A DNA stretch of 64,000 nucleotides from Haliangium sp050303215 (GCF_050303215.1 NZ_JBNLBH010000020.1:14905-78904); one strand, 5' to 3'; shown: positions 36,496 to 48,472, numbered from the stretch's first letter. Notes: generated by a model from the sequence alone, not told the origin. Numbers and translations: made by a program.

Positions 36496-37707
36496 TCAGA
36501 GACAAATCGCGGTGGCCGTAGCGGTCACCGGGGCCGCGGGCGCGCGGGCGGCGTCGTTGTACCAGCCGCACTCCCACGCCGTGCGCTCCTCCGACCCGAA
36601 GCCGCTGCGATACAGGCGCACCTCGGTGAGCGCGTCGACCTCGCCGTCCAGGGAGCAGGAGCCGGTGATGAGGGTCCTGCCGCCGAGACAACTCGCCGCC
36701 ACCTGAGTGTCGGTCGCCTCCAGCGTCCGCGCGCGTTGCGCACGCACGAACACCTCGCTCGGCGGTGCGCAGCAGTCAGCGCCCTCGGCCCGGGGCTCGA
36801 GGCAGATCGCGACGGCCGCGAGTTCGATCTCCTGGTCGCCCTCGTAGGCGTACGAACACAGCCAGCGCGAGTCGGTCTGGCTGACTCCGTCGGTACGAAC
36901 GCCGGCGCGGATCATGCGCAGGTCGACGTGGGGCACGCTCGCGCTGCAGCCGCCGGCGAGCAGCCGTCCGTTCGGCCCACAGCGAGCCTCGACGTCCACG
37001 CCCACGCGCTCCCCCAAGGCCGTGGGCACGACGACCTGGCGCGCGATGGTCCAGGGAACCCCGAAGCAATCGTCACCGCTCGTCGTCAGGCACGCCGTGG
37101 TCGCGTACCCCATGCCTTCCGCCGCGCCCGGAGGCGGGTGGCGCCAGGTGCACACGCCGGCTTCGGTCATCACCTCGGGCCGCGTGATCTGGCCCCAGTT
37201 GACGCCCACCCGGACGAGGGCCAACTCGCGCTCATCGGCGCTGACGGCCCTGCAGCTCACGCCCAAGGTCGAAACCTCGGCGTCAGCGCCGACGTCGTCG
37301 CAGAGCAAGGTCACGTTGGTCCCGTCGAGGGTGTCGGCGGCAGCCGACGCGAAGGCGAGCCGAGCCGAGTCGAGCCCCGGCGACGGGTAGCAAGCGTCCG
37401 GTCGCGCCTCCGCGCCGTCCACCGTTGCCGCGCCGGCGTCGGGGATGGTCCCGCCCGACCTAGCATCGGGCCCCGGCGGCGCAGCATCGACGCTCGCCGC
37501 CGGGATGTGGGCGTCGGGCCTGGCACCGGGCACGCTGGCGTCGCTGCCACAGGCGAGCAGGCACAGGGCCGCACCTCCGGCGCCCCACTGCAGCCACCTC
37601 GCTCGACGCTCCCGGAGCCGTATCGAGACGATGCCTCCCCTATAATCCGGGCTCGTCCGACCGCCAAGACAAATCTGTAGAGAATGGAATCCGAAGTATG
37701 TTTTCAC
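36496..37707 (-). CDS. Cysteine-rich lipoprotein, unknown
   Basis: 403 aa if read from the ATG at 37707, but that ATG lies inside the preceding gene (68-bp overlap) and the first ~28 residues look unlike a signal. The best signal peptide (RLRERRARWLQWGAGGAALCLLACGS, lipobox LLAC) begins right after GGGGAGG at 37632-37638 and would need a rare AUA start at 37623 (or AUC at 37632). So the true start is probably about 37623. The mature protein has a Pro/Asp/Ala-rich linker and three similar cysteine-bearing modules with CRAV, CGPNGRLLAGGCSAS and CLGGRTLITGSCSLD; no enzyme motif is seen. Tandem cysteine repeats suggest a secreted binding protein. Confidence 0.7.
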   Translation of the reverse strand: MKTYFGFHSLQICLGGRTSPDYRGGIVSIRLRERRARWLQWGAGGAALCLLACGSDASVPGARPDAHIPAASVDAAPPGPDARSGGTIPDAGAATVDGAEARPDACYPSPGLDSARLAFASAAADTLDGTNVTLLCDDVGADAEVSTLGVSCRAVSADERELALVRVGVNWGQITRPEVMTEAGVCTWRHPPPGAAEGMGYATTACLTTSGDDCFGVPWTIARQVVVPTALGERVGVDVEARCGPNGRLLAGGCSASVPHVDLRMIRAGVRTDGVSQTDSRWLCSYAYEGDQEIELAAVAICLEPRAEGADCCAPPSEVFVRAQRARTLEATDTQVAASCLGGRTLITGSCSLDGEVDALTEVRLYRSGFGSEERTAWECGWYNDAARAPAAPVTATATAICL

Positions 37708-39865
37708 TGGTCCGCGGGGTCAGGGGGCGGAAGGCGACGGCTCTGGATGGGCGCGTTTTCATGTCCACGGTCAGCTTGGCCCCCAGCGCGGCCTGCGCGA
37801 GGACCTCGTACCGACTGTAGGTGACGAGACTCAGACAGGTCCCATCGACCTGGAGGTCGCAGTACCGATACGCGTCCTCCTCCGACATCCTCCCTGTGAC
37901 ACGCCTCTCCGCCCCGCCGTCCTCCACCAAGTCATGTTGTTGGATGTCCTGGGAGGATATCAGATCCGGAATCAAGATACTCAGATCCCCCGCCTGAATT
38001 TGCAGCCGATACCGCCCCCCCGGGCGCAGTTCGAACTCGCAGCCCTCGCCCCCCGCCGGCGGCAGGCTGCATACGGCCTCCGACGACGCCCCGTCCTCGG
38101 CGACGAGACGAAGCTCCGACAGCCATGAGCTCACGCTGCCCACGACCGCGGGCCCCGCGCTGGGCTGGGGGAGCACGTTGCGGCAGGTCCCGTCGTCGAT
38201 GCACCCACCGCCCACATTGAGCTCCTCGCCCGTCTTCCCATACACATTCTGCCACAGCGCGTCGACGGTGCCGTCCCGCCACTCGACCTCGACCGACAGG
38301 AACACCGGCTCGAGGTTGGGGTTGGCGACGACGAACTCGGCCACCGACGCGACCCCGGTACCGTGTATCAAGGGGAGCAGGTTGTCGTGCTGGAGACCGA
38401 CCTCGTGGATGCCCGGTGACGGCCCTTCGGTAATCTGGATCGGGGCCGCCAGGGGCACGTAGTCCCAGGCCCCGCACCGGGTCTCGCTCCGGCCCAGCGG
38501 GTTCTTGGCCACGACCTCGACCACCAATCGCCCCTCTTCCGTCGCCAGGGCGGGGGCATCACTGCCGAGTACGTGCAGCGTGTAGCTCCACTCGCCCTCG
38601 CCGGAAGGCTCGGTGGGCAGCGAGGTCAGGAACCCCGACTGCCACTCGACCGCACCGTCGCAGCCGCCGTCGCCTAGGCCGATGCGATACGCAACCGTCG
38701 CGGCACCGGGCTCGAACAGCGGGTCGCGGACGGTGACTCGGACCTGAATCGGATTGTCGTCTACGTTGTCGAGTCGATTGACCAGCTTGTAGATCGTCGC
38801 GCATGGGCCCGCGGAGAAACCACAGCTCATCTCGATTCGGCGCCCGACGTTGGCGACGTAGCGGGGCGTGCCGGTCACCGCGTCGAACCCAATCTGATAC
38901 TGGCTCTCGTCGTCTATCCAGATCTGCTCGACCTCGATCGTGGGCCCGCGCGCCTCCGGCTCGTCACCGAACAGATCCTGCTGGCTCGCGGCGAGGTCCT
39001 CGACCAGCGCCTTCAGCTCATCCGCAGGCAACGGGGGGTTCAGCCGCACCAACGCCGCCGCCAGCAACCCGCGCAGGGTGTCGGGTCCGAGCGCGCACAA
39101 CTCGTCAACGCACCCTCGCACCCCCACCGGCTCACCGCCACCGCCGCGGCCGTCGAGCTGCCCATCGACGCCGGCGTCCTCGCGCAGCAACGCCAACAGG
39201 TCGAACATCCCCCAAGCGTCACCGCCCCTGAGCTCGGACAGCCACTCGGCCAGGCCGGCCAGCGCGATCAAGGTCCAGCCGTGACGCCCCGCGGGGGTGC
39301 GGGCCTCATTCCAGGCCGGGGGCAGCTCGGCCAGGCTCTGCTCCTGCCCCGTCGACGTGGCCAGGTTGGGCTCCACATGCGCGGCGATGGCGACTCGGGC
39401 GCGCCGCGCCGCGTCGATGTAGCGCTCGTCGCCCGCAGCCGTCCACGCGTCCGCCAGGTCCTTGGCCAGGGTCGACAGCGGCGACACCACCACGGTATGC
39501 CGCGACCCTTTGATGTGATCGAACACCCCGGCCATGCGCGGCGCCCGCCCTCCGCGGCCAACCTCGACCAGCGCCGCGGCGTCCGGCGGGCTCACCTCGC
39601 CTTGCTCCACCACCACCAACAGCGGCCCACGCGCGTACTCGAGCTCGAGCGTGACCCGACCGCTGGCATCGGTATCTCCGGTGCACAGCGGCATGCCGTC
39701 GTGCTCGCCAGTGTCAGGATCGAGCTGCCAGACCGAGACCTGGGCGCCGGCGATGGGATACGGGCCGACCGCCACCACCTCCACGGCTCCGAGGCCTTTC
39801 TCGGAGAGGGGCTCGAACAGCCCACATCCGGCGATGAACATAATAAAAATTGATAGACATCTCAT
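37640..39865 (-). CDS. Large lipoprotein with carboxypeptidase-regulatory-like domain
   Basis: 741 aa from the ATG at 39865, preceded by an AGGA-type site. Short signal peptide with lipobox IAGC (C14). Residues about 25-90 form a CNA-B/carboxypeptidase-regulatory-like beta-sandwich (AGAQVSVWQLDPDTG, TDASGRVTLELE). Then a region with VVVSPLSTLAKDLADAW, typical of Myxococcota lipoproteins, and a long beta-rich C-terminus with three or four Ig-like strands and scattered cysteines. No catalytic motif is recognised. It follows the small barrel gene by 14 bp and belongs to the kinase-linked cluster. Confidence 0.75.
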   Translation of the reverse strand: MRCLSIFIMFIAGCGLFEPLSEKGLGAVEVVAVGPYPIAGAQVSVWQLDPDTGEHDGMPLCTGDTDASGRVTLELEYARGPLLVVVEQGEVSPPDAAALVEVGRGGRAPRMAGVFDHIKGSRHTVVVSPLSTLAKDLADAWTAAGDERYIDAARRARVAIAAHVEPNLATSTGQEQSLAELPPAWNEARTPAGRHGWTLIALAGLAEWLSELRGGDAWGMFDLLALLREDAGVDGQLDGRGGGGEPVGVRGCVDELCALGPDTLRGLLAAALVRLNPPLPADELKALVEDLAASQQDLFGDEPEARGPTIEVEQIWIDDESQYQIGFDAVTGTPRYVANVGRRIEMSCGFSAGPCATIYKLVNRLDNVDDNPIQVRVTVRDPLFEPGAATVAYRIGLGDGGCDGAVEWQSGFLTSLPTEPSGEGEWSYTLHVLGSDAPALATEEGRLVVEVVAKNPLGRSETRCGAWDYVPLAAPIQITEGPSPGIHEVGLQHDNLLPLIHGTGVASVAEFVVANPNLEPVFLSVEVEWRDGTVDALWQNVYGKTGEELNVGGGCIDDGTCRNVLPQPSAGPAVVGSVSSWLSELRLVAEDGASSEAVCSLPPAGGEGCEFELRPGGRYRLQIQAGDLSILIPDLISSQDIQQHDLVEDGGAERRVTGRMSEEDAYRYCDLQVDGTCLSLVTYSRYEVLAQAALGAKLTVDMKTRPSRAVAFRPLTPRTSENILRIPFSTDLSWRSDEPGL

Positions 39866-39879
39866 ACTCCACCGTCCTT

Positions 39880-40590
39880 TCAGGGATACCAATAGCCGCT
39901 CACGTGGACGGTGATTCCCACCGAACGATACGACTGGTCCATCCGAATCGCCTGCCGTCCCCGCAGGCCGACCCCGGCGACCAGATGCTTGCCGAAGCGG
40001 TAGTCGACTCCCGCTCTCATGTTGGCCACGGCCTCGAGCGTCCAGTCGGGCTCGATTCTGCGTGGAACCCCGTTCTCCTCCATGCGCCCTTCGGACCAGC
40101 GGACCTGGGCCCCGGCCCCGACGTGGCCATACAATATCCACACCACGCCCCGACGCAGGGTAAGGCCGGCGTCGGCGCACAACATGCCCACAGCCCGTTC
40201 CAGCCTCAGCGTGGTGCCGGGAAGCGCGTCTTGCACGAGCATCGACGACGGTCGATACCTCAACACATTCACCCCGCGCGTCACCCCCACCGCCACCTCC
40301 AACGCCAGCCAGTCATGCCACGCCCGAGTGCCCCGGATCCCGAGCCCGACCGTCGGGGTCCGCATCACCGCCCCGGGCGCCAGCGGATCCCCGAACCACG
40401 CCATCGAAACATGCGAATCAGCGTGCAGCGAAGCCTCATCCGCGTCGGCGTAGACACTGCTCGCCATGAGCATGGCCACGATCACCTCCATCAGCGCCCA
40501 CCAACCCAACCTCCATCGCATTGACGCTATCACGCCTCGCCCGCCGGTCGAAACCCACGCGTGCAGCTTTCGCCGCGTCCACACCGACAT
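39880..40590 (-). CDS. Small outer-membrane beta-barrel protein
   Basis: 236 aa from the Met at 40590, which follows AGGAG by 4 bases. A hydrophobic export segment (WWALMEVIVAMLMASSVYA) begins about 25 residues in, so the Met at 40521 is an alternative start. The mature part is made of alternating strands (LALEVAVGVTRGVNV, VVWILYGHVGAGAQVRW) and ends in an aromatic residue-rich strand (TVHVSGYWYP), as OmpA/OmpW-type barrels do. Family not identified. The gene is in an operon with the DUF2381-like gene upstream, 36 bp apart. Confidence 0.7.
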   Translation of the reverse strand: MSVWTRRKLHAWVSTGGRGVIASMRWRLGWWALMEVIVAMLMASSVYADADEASLHADSHVSMAWFGDPLAPGAVMRTPTVGLGIRGTRAWHDWLALEVAVGVTRGVNVLRYRPSSMLVQDALPGTTLRLERAVGMLCADAGLTLRRGVVWILYGHVGAGAQVRWSEGRMEENGVPRRIEPDWTLEAVANMRAGVDYRFGKHLVAGVGLRGRQAIRMDQSYRSVGITVHVSGYWYP

Positions 40591-40626
40591 CCTCTCCTGA
40601 TGCTTGCCCCGGTGCATCCTGCCACC

Positions 40627-41511
40627 TCACTCCTTCACCGTCAGGTCGAGGACCACCGGCTCGCTCCCGGCCCCGCCGCCCATGAACCGGAGCTCGATAT
40701 GCTCGCCCATCCACAGCGCGGCATTGCGCAAGCAGACCACGCCCTTCCCGCGCTGACCACGCATGAGCGCCCCCGGCCCGGCAGGCGTCCCGAGTCGCGA
40801 GAACAGCGTCTCACCGGCTCGCTCCGCGCCGTCGACCACGGCGCTCACCCGGTCGAGCCGATACGACTCAGCGACGCGATTCTGGACCTCGAAATACACA
40901 TACAAGTCATTGCCGGCCCACACGAACTCCCGCGCTCGCACCACGACATGGTCGCCGTTACGCCCTACCTCGTGCACGGGCGCGACCCCGCGCCGCTCGA
41001 GGAAGGCTTGGGTGATCAGGCTCCGGGCCAGCTCCTGGCTCTCGAACTCCAACGCCGCCATGGCCTTGCGGTGCTGGTCGCGCATCGCGCGGATCCGGCG
41101 CTCGCTCTCGGCCGCCACCTCGTCCTCGAATCGGGCCTCCGCGTCTCGGTTGTGAAACACCGCTGCCAAGTAGACCCGCTCCCAATCATCAGCGAGCACG
41201 AGCTGGACACCGATGAGCATTCCTTGGCAGGTCACGTGCAATAGCGCGCGGGTGTCGGTCCGGGCTCGGGGCGACACCTTTACGGCGTAGTCTTCGATCT
41301 GGACCTCGAGGCCGCTGGCCTCGGACCAGGCGACGTGATCCACCTTTGCGGGAAAATACAGGACCACGCCGCGTTGGGCGTGAATGGTGAGCTCGTGCAC
41401 CACCGTCGCCCCCTCGTACACATCGAATGACATGACCTTGCTCTCGGCGGCATCGACCACGGGCGCCGCCAGCGCGACACAAACGAACACTCCCAACACT
41501 GAGGACTTCAT
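40627..41511 (-). CDS. Secreted protein resembling DUF2381/TraN-type beta-sandwich proteins
   Basis: 294 aa with a normal signal peptide (MKSSVLGVFVCVALAAPVV). The mature N-terminal half has GVVLYFPAKVDHVAW and a following beta-rich domain; a central helical region is rich in Arg/Glu; the C-terminal half has FVWAGNDLYVYFEVQNRVAESYRLDRV. Both halves recall DUF2381 proteins that Myxococcota often place next to Ser/Thr kinases, and the DUF4138/TraN fold of conjugation proteins. This is a weak, pattern-level resemblance, so function is unknown. Its gene begins 3 bp after the kinase stop (41515), which argues for coupling to the kinase. Confidence 0.7.
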   Translation of the reverse strand: MKSSVLGVFVCVALAAPVVDAAESKVMSFDVYEGATVVHELTIHAQRGVVLYFPAKVDHVAWSEASGLEVQIEDYAVKVSPRARTDTRALLHVTCQGMLIGVQLVLADDWERVYLAAVFHNRDAEARFEDEVAAESERRIRAMRDQHRKAMAALEFESQELARSLITQAFLERRGVAPVHEVGRNGDHVVVRAREFVWAGNDLYVYFEVQNRVAESYRLDRVSAVVDGAERAGETLFSRLGTPAGPGALMRGQRGKGVVCLRNAALWMGEHIELRFMGGGAGSEPVVLDLTVKE

Positions 41512-41514
41512 TGC

Positions 41515-43083
41515 TTACTCCTGTGAGGTTGAACTGTCATCGGCGCGACCGCTCCGCCGCTCCATGATGGCCCTGGGCGCCGAGGTGAACCCCGGCGCAG
41601 CCGTCACCGATGCCGCCGTGGACGGCCGCCCCTGCCGCGCCGCCGCCTTCGCGGCATCCAACGCCGGCTGCACGGCCGGCTGCCGAGGCCATGCCTCGAC
41701 CGCTTCATCGCCGTGGACACCACCGCCCGTCGCCGCGGCCCGGGCGTGCTCGGGCCCGGTCTCGCCTACACGCCCATCCTCCTCCTGCACGCGCACCAGC
41801 GTCGTATTCGCGCACTGCGCCGCCTCCGCGCGGTCCCCGTGGAGGCCAGACCGACCCTGATCCATCGCCGCCCACTCGCCGTCGCCCTCCCATCTCCGCA
41901 CGCTCTCATGCGCCGGGACCTCCGGCGGGACCACGCCAATGACGCCATAGGCGATCTGCAGGCCGTAGGTCAACGATACCAGAGTCACCCCGGCGCCCGC
42001 GCCGAGCAGCCCCACCGACACCACCGCCGCCGCCAACCAGCGCCACCACAGCGGCCGCGCGGGCGGGAAGGGCCGGCCTTCCCCGGCCCCGCGCCCGAGG
42101 CCAGCCCCAGGGCTGGGCCCGCCGTCCAGGTTGGACACCGCCCGCAGCTCGCGCATCGGTGACACCACGGCGGTCGGCGCGGTCCCGACTTCCTCGTCCG
42201 CGACAGCCCGGCTCTGAGCCTCACGCGTCCGTGCCACCATCGCCGCCAACACCTCATCGTCGGCCATCTCGCCGCCATACTCCTCGAGCGCCGCCAGCGC
42301 GTCATCCGCCCTGGCCACGACCCGCGCGCGCGGATCGTGTTGCAGCAGACCGAGCACGACCTCGCCCAGGTCCTGGGGCACCTCAGCCGCCAGCGGCGCC
42401 AGCCGCCACTCCTCCATGCGGTGCTGGATCTGCCGCGCGTCGCCATAACCGAACGGCGGGGACCCAGTCAGCAGAAGATATATAACTGCAGCCAGGGAAT
42501 ACAGATCAGCGCTGGGTCCCGGCCGCTCCCCGCGGAGCGCCTCGGGGCTGGCGTACGCGGCGGTTCCCTGAAAGCACGGCTCTGCTCCCGCGCCCGCCTC
42601 GTCTCCGCGCCCCGAGCTGGCGCTGGCCAGGCCGAAATCCGACAGCTTCACGTCCCCGCGCAAGGACAACATGATGTTGCGCGGGGAGATGTCCCGGTGC
42701 ACGATCCCGTGGCCGTGAGCGTGAGCGAGTCCGTCGAGTAGCTCGGCGAAGATCCTGCGCACGACCGACGCAGGCAGAGCCCCGGCGCGTCGGATCTCCT
42801 CCAGGTTGTGGCCATCGACGCGCTCCATCACCAAGAACGGCCCGTGGCCGTCCTGGTCGATGTCGAACACCGTCACCAGGTTGGGGTGACCATGGGTGAC
42901 CTCGAGGCATACCCGGGCTTCGCGAACCAACATCCGCTCGAACTCCCGATCGCCGTCATGAGCGGGCAAGAGCCGCTTGATCGCCACCGGACACACCGAG
43001 TCATCAGGGAGCCACTTCTCGGCTTCATACACGACGGACATGCCACCACGCCCGATCATTCTACCGATGCGGTATTTGGACAT
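41515..43083 (-). CDS. Membrane-associated Ser/Thr protein kinase
   Basis: 522 aa. Complete kinase domain: glycine loop GRGGMS, VAIK with K36, HRD at 129-131, DFG at 149-151, and APE-region YASPEAL. The catalytic loop reads HRDISPRN instead of the usual HRDLKPEN, a variant frequent in myxobacterial kinases. Residues about 347-385 (WWRWLAAAVVSVGLLGAGAG...) are hydrophobic and form the membrane anchor, leaving a ~135-residue outside part rich in Ala/Arg with no known sensor domain. Neighbours are an FHA protein upstream and envelope proteins downstream, which suggests kinase control of envelope components or expression. Confidence 0.93.
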   Translation of the reverse strand: MSKYRIGRMIGRGGMSVVYEAEKWLPDDSVCPVAIKRLLPAHDGDREFERMLVREARVCLEVTHGHPNLVTVFDIDQDGHGPFLVMERVDGHNLEEIRRAGALPASVVRRIFAELLDGLAHAHGHGIVHRDISPRNIMLSLRGDVKLSDFGLASASSGRGDEAGAGAEPCFQGTAAYASPEALRGERPGPSADLYSLAAVIYLLLTGSPPFGYGDARQIQHRMEEWRLAPLAAEVPQDLGEVVLGLLQHDPRARVVARADDALAALEEYGGEMADDEVLAAMVARTREAQSRAVADEEVGTAPTAVVSPMRELRAVSNLDGGPSPGAGLGRGAGEGRPFPPARPLWWRWLAAAVVSVGLLGAGAGVTLVSLTYGLQIAYGVIGVVPPEVPAHESVRRWEGDGEWAAMDQGRSGLHGDRAEAAQCANTTLVRVQEEDGRVGETGPEHARAAATGGGVHGDEAVEAWPRQPAVQPALDAAKAAARQGRPSTAASVTAAPGFTSAPRAIMERRSGRADDSSTSQE

Positions 43084-43179
43084 CTCTCATGACTCCACAT
43101 ATGCTCTGCTACGCTCGCCGCCCCCAAGATATGGGGTAGCGCACCGGGACCGTGCGAGCGCTCTCGCTGCCCGTCTCGC

Positions 43180-43728
43180 TCACGCCTCGCCGACATCGCC
43201 TCCGCTGAGCTGACCCTTGCGTCGGAGCCGCCGGCGCCGCGCGCGCCCAATCGTGGCCGCTGACTTCCCCACCTGCTGCGAGGCCTTACGGTCCGAGCCG
43301 TAATACCGCGCGGCCTTGCCCAGAAACGAAGTGTTGGTCGTGGCCGTGATGGGCAGCCGATGATCGACGCCCATTACGATCAACTCGGTCCGACCCAAGA
43401 ATACCCACATTCCGGGTGCCAGCACCGCCCGCTCTACCTTGATATCATTGACGAACAACCCGTTCGTCGACTGCGCGTCCTCGATCGAATACGCGCCGTC
43501 GTCGCGCCAATAGACGTGGCAGTGCAGCATCGACACGCTGGGGTCGGCGAGCTGGATGTCACAGCGTCGATCTCGGCCAATCACGAGACAGGACTTGCGG
43601 ACCTCTCCACACCTGTGGTCCGCGAAGTAGTGACGCTCTTGCGCCCGGACATCACAAAGCCCAATGGCCTCTTCTACAGCGTACCGCCTGCTCAGCGTAC
43701 GCATCACCTCAGTATGACCGCCTTGCAT
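43180..43728 (-). CDS. FHA domain protein with C-terminal HTH-like segment
   Basis: 182 aa from the ATG at 43728, chosen because AGGAGGG lies 5 bases upstream; an earlier GTG has no ribosome site. FHA domain about 48-118 with GR (51-52), S..H (66-69) and STNG (87-90), so it can bind phosphothreonine. A C-terminal segment of about 134-165 (SFLGKAARYYGSDRKASQQV, then GKSAATIGRARRRR) resembles a Fis-type DNA-binding helix-turn-helix followed by an Arg-rich tail. It is first in the minus-strand cluster, directly upstream of the kinase gene, so a kinase-controlled transcription factor is plausible. The DNA-binding call is an inference. Confidence 0.78.
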   Translation of the reverse strand: MQGGHTEVMRTLSRRYAVEEAIGLCDVRAQERHYFADHRCGEVRKSCLVIGRDRRCDIQLADPSVSMLHCHVYWRDDGAYSIEDAQSTNGLFVNDIKVERAVLAPGMWVFLGRTELIVMGVDHRLPITATTNTSFLGKAARYYGSDRKASQQVGKSAATIGRARRRRLRRKGQLSGGDVGEA

Positions 43729-43870
43729 CGGTTCCCTCCTGCGCACTCTTGTCTATTTAGTACAAAAACCCACCCTCACGGCAAGTAGATTTGCCAGCAT
43801 TGTGCCGCAGAAATCTGTCTTTTTCTAATCGCCGACGTTGTTCTGTAACTCTCTTTACATTCACGCTCCT

Positions 43871-43945
43871 CCGCTTCACAGTGACGCGCCCGCTGCATGA
43901 GGACGCGCCGCTTCATAGTGACGCGCCCGCTTCATAGTGACGCGC
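43871..43945. repeat. Four tandem copies of an ~19-bp repeat
   Basis: Units of CCGCTTCATAGTGACGCGC run at 43871-43889, 43890-43907 (18 bp, one more diverged copy: CCGCTGCATGAGGACGCG), 43908-43926 and 43927-43945. The third and fourth are identical, the first differs at one base. Direct repeats of about two helical turns placed upstream of a gene cluster are commonly operator iterons for a DNA-binding protein. They lie about 140-220 bp upstream of the FHA gene start. Confidence 0.85.
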
Positions 43946-44020
43946 TCCTCTATGTTGGAGTGGCGCCACTTTCGTCCACCTGTGCCGCGAACGATGAATC
44001 AGGTGCGCAGCATGACTACA

Positions 44021-44036
44021 TGTTGTCATGACAACA
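44021..44036. promoter_or_regulatory. 16-bp perfect palindrome, candidate operator
   Basis: TGTTGTCATGACAACA reads the same on both strands over 16 bases. Such an uninterrupted dyad is rare by chance and is typical of dimeric repressor sites (for example GntR- or TetR-type). It lies in the AT-richer spacer, about 310 bp upstream of purH and 290 bp upstream of the FHA gene, so the gene it controls is unclear. Confidence 0.6.
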
Positions 44037-44344
44037 AACCATTTCGTTTTTGTCCTCCGCTCACTGCGACCGATACAGCCACCGCCCACGTGGACGAACC
44101 TGACCCCGACCAAGCCTCGCTCCGCCGACGGCGGCAACCGCACCCACCCGGGCGCCGCTGCAACCGGACCGCAATCATCTCCCCGAGCGGTCCGGATCGC
44201 GTTCACCTCAGCGCCGCCGGCCGGCGTGGTCGCAGCGGGCCGGCGTAGACGCCGCTGGGGCGGGGCCCGGGCGCGGGCGTGGACCGGCTGGTTGATCCCG
44301 GTGGCGGCGAACTGGTAAGAGACGGGCGCAGCGGGACCAATGCC

Positions 44345-45973
<1,629 letters not shown>

Positions 45974-45999
45974 CTCCAACCCTTCGACGAGGTGAGCCC

Positions 46000-47312
<1,313 letters not shown>

Positions 47313-47316
<4 letters not shown>

Positions 47317-47837
47317 CAGCCCCCACCGTCGCCATCCTCATGGGCTCCCGCTCCGACGAGGAGCTGGTCCGCCCCGCCGCCGAAATCCTCGCCAAGCTGG
47401 GCGTGCCCCATCAGCTCCGGGTCATGTCCGCGCACCGCACCCCGGCTCGGACCGCGGCGCTGGCCTCCTCTGCCCGCGAGCAGGGAATCCGGGTCTTCAT
47501 CTGCGCCGCCGGCGGAGCCGCGCACCTGGCCGGTGCGGTCGCCGCGCACACAACCCTGCCCGTGATCGGCCTGCCCCTGGCCCGCACCCCGCTCGCGGGC
47601 GAGGACGCCCTCCTGGCCACCGTGCAAATGCCGCGCGGCATGCCCGTGGCGACTGTCGCCGTGGACGGCGCCTACAACGCCGGCCTGCTCGCGGCCCAGA
47701 TCCTGGCCGTGGCCGACGTTGAGCTGGCCGCCCGCATCGATACGCTCCGCGCCGACATGGCGACCAAGGTCGAAGCTGACGACGCCGCCCTGGTGGCCAG
47801 CTACGGCGCGGGCGCGACCCCGGGAGGCCGGGGGTGA
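47313..47837 (+). CDS. purE: N5-carboxyaminoimidazole ribonucleotide mutase
   Basis: 174 aa, starting in the ATGA overlap with purD. Class I PurE: VAILMGSRSDEE at the N-terminus, MSAHRTPART carries the catalytic His, and CAAGGAAHLAGAVAA and PVIGLPLA complete the site. Transfers the carboxyl from N5 to C4 of the imidazole ring. A partner PurK is not in this window. Its stop overlaps the tsaC start (GTGA), making four translation-coupled genes in a row. Confidence 0.96.
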
Positions 47838-48472
47838 CCCACTTCGTCGAAGCCGTTCGCGCCGGCGTCGACGCCTCCACCCTGGCCCAGGCCACGGCCG
47901 TGCTGCGCGCCGGGGGCGTGGTGTGCACGCCCACCGAGACCACCTACGGCCTCGCCGCCGACACCCGCAACCCCGCCGCCATCGAGGCCCTGGTCGTGCT
48001 CAAGGGCCGCGACCCGCAGGCCCCCTTCGGCCTCATCGTCGCCGATCGCGCTCAGGCCCGGGCCCTGACCCGGGTGTGGCCGGAGCCGGCCGAGGCCATG
48101 GCCAGGGCCCACTGGCCGGGTCCGCTCACGCTGGTGGTCCCGGCCCGGCCCAAGCTCCCGGCCGCGCTCGTCGGTCCCGACGGCGGCGTGGGCGTGCGCA
48201 TCTCCAGCCACCCCGTGCCCGTGGCCCTGGCCCGCGCCCTCGGCGCCGCCATCACGGCCACCAGCGCCAACCCCGCCGGCGCCCCCCCGGCCCTCGACGT
48301 GACCGCCGCGCGCGCCTACTTCGGCGACGCCGTGTACTATATTGATGGTGGCCCCGCGCCGGCGCAGGCCGCCTCCACCGTGGTGACCATCGACGACCAC
48401 GGCCAGGTCCGCCTGCTCCGGGCCGGCCCTGTCGATGTATCCGCGTGGCTGCCCTCCCCCGCGCCGGCCTGA
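47834..48472 (+). CDS. tsaC: Threonylcarbamoyl-AMP synthase
   Basis: 212 aa from a GTG at 47834 that overlaps the purE stop. Sua5/YrdC/TsaC family enzyme that makes threonylcarbamoyl-AMP for the t6A37 modification of ANN-decoding tRNAs. Motifs are GGVVCTPTETTYGLAAD, KGRDPQAPFGLIV and ITATSANPAG. It lacks the long C-terminal Sua5 extension, so the short TsaC form. Linkage to purine genes is seen in other bacteria too and may reflect ATP demand. Confidence 0.93.
   Translation: MTHFVEAVRAGVDASTLAQATAVLRAGGVVCTPTETTYGLAADTRNPAAIEALVVLKGRDPQAPFGLIVADRAQARALTRVWPEPAEAMARAHWPGPLTLVVPARPKLPAALVGPDGGVGVRISSHPVPVALARALGAAITATSANPAGAPPALDVTAARAYFGDAVYYIDGGPAPAQAASTVVTIDDHGQVRLLRAGPVDVSAWLPSPAPA

Larger units (their letters stand above)
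43747..44344. other. AT-richer divergent control region between the FHA/kinase cluster and purH
   Basis: About 600 bp with no convincing gene; the local A/T content is clearly higher than in the surrounding genes from 43745 to about 44060. It contains the start region of the minus-strand cluster, a four-unit tandem repeat (43871-43945) and a 16-bp perfect palindrome (44021-44036), and then a normal-GC stretch up to the purH start. Open readings in this stretch have no family pattern and no ribosome sites. It probably holds promoters in both directions. Confidence 0.7.
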
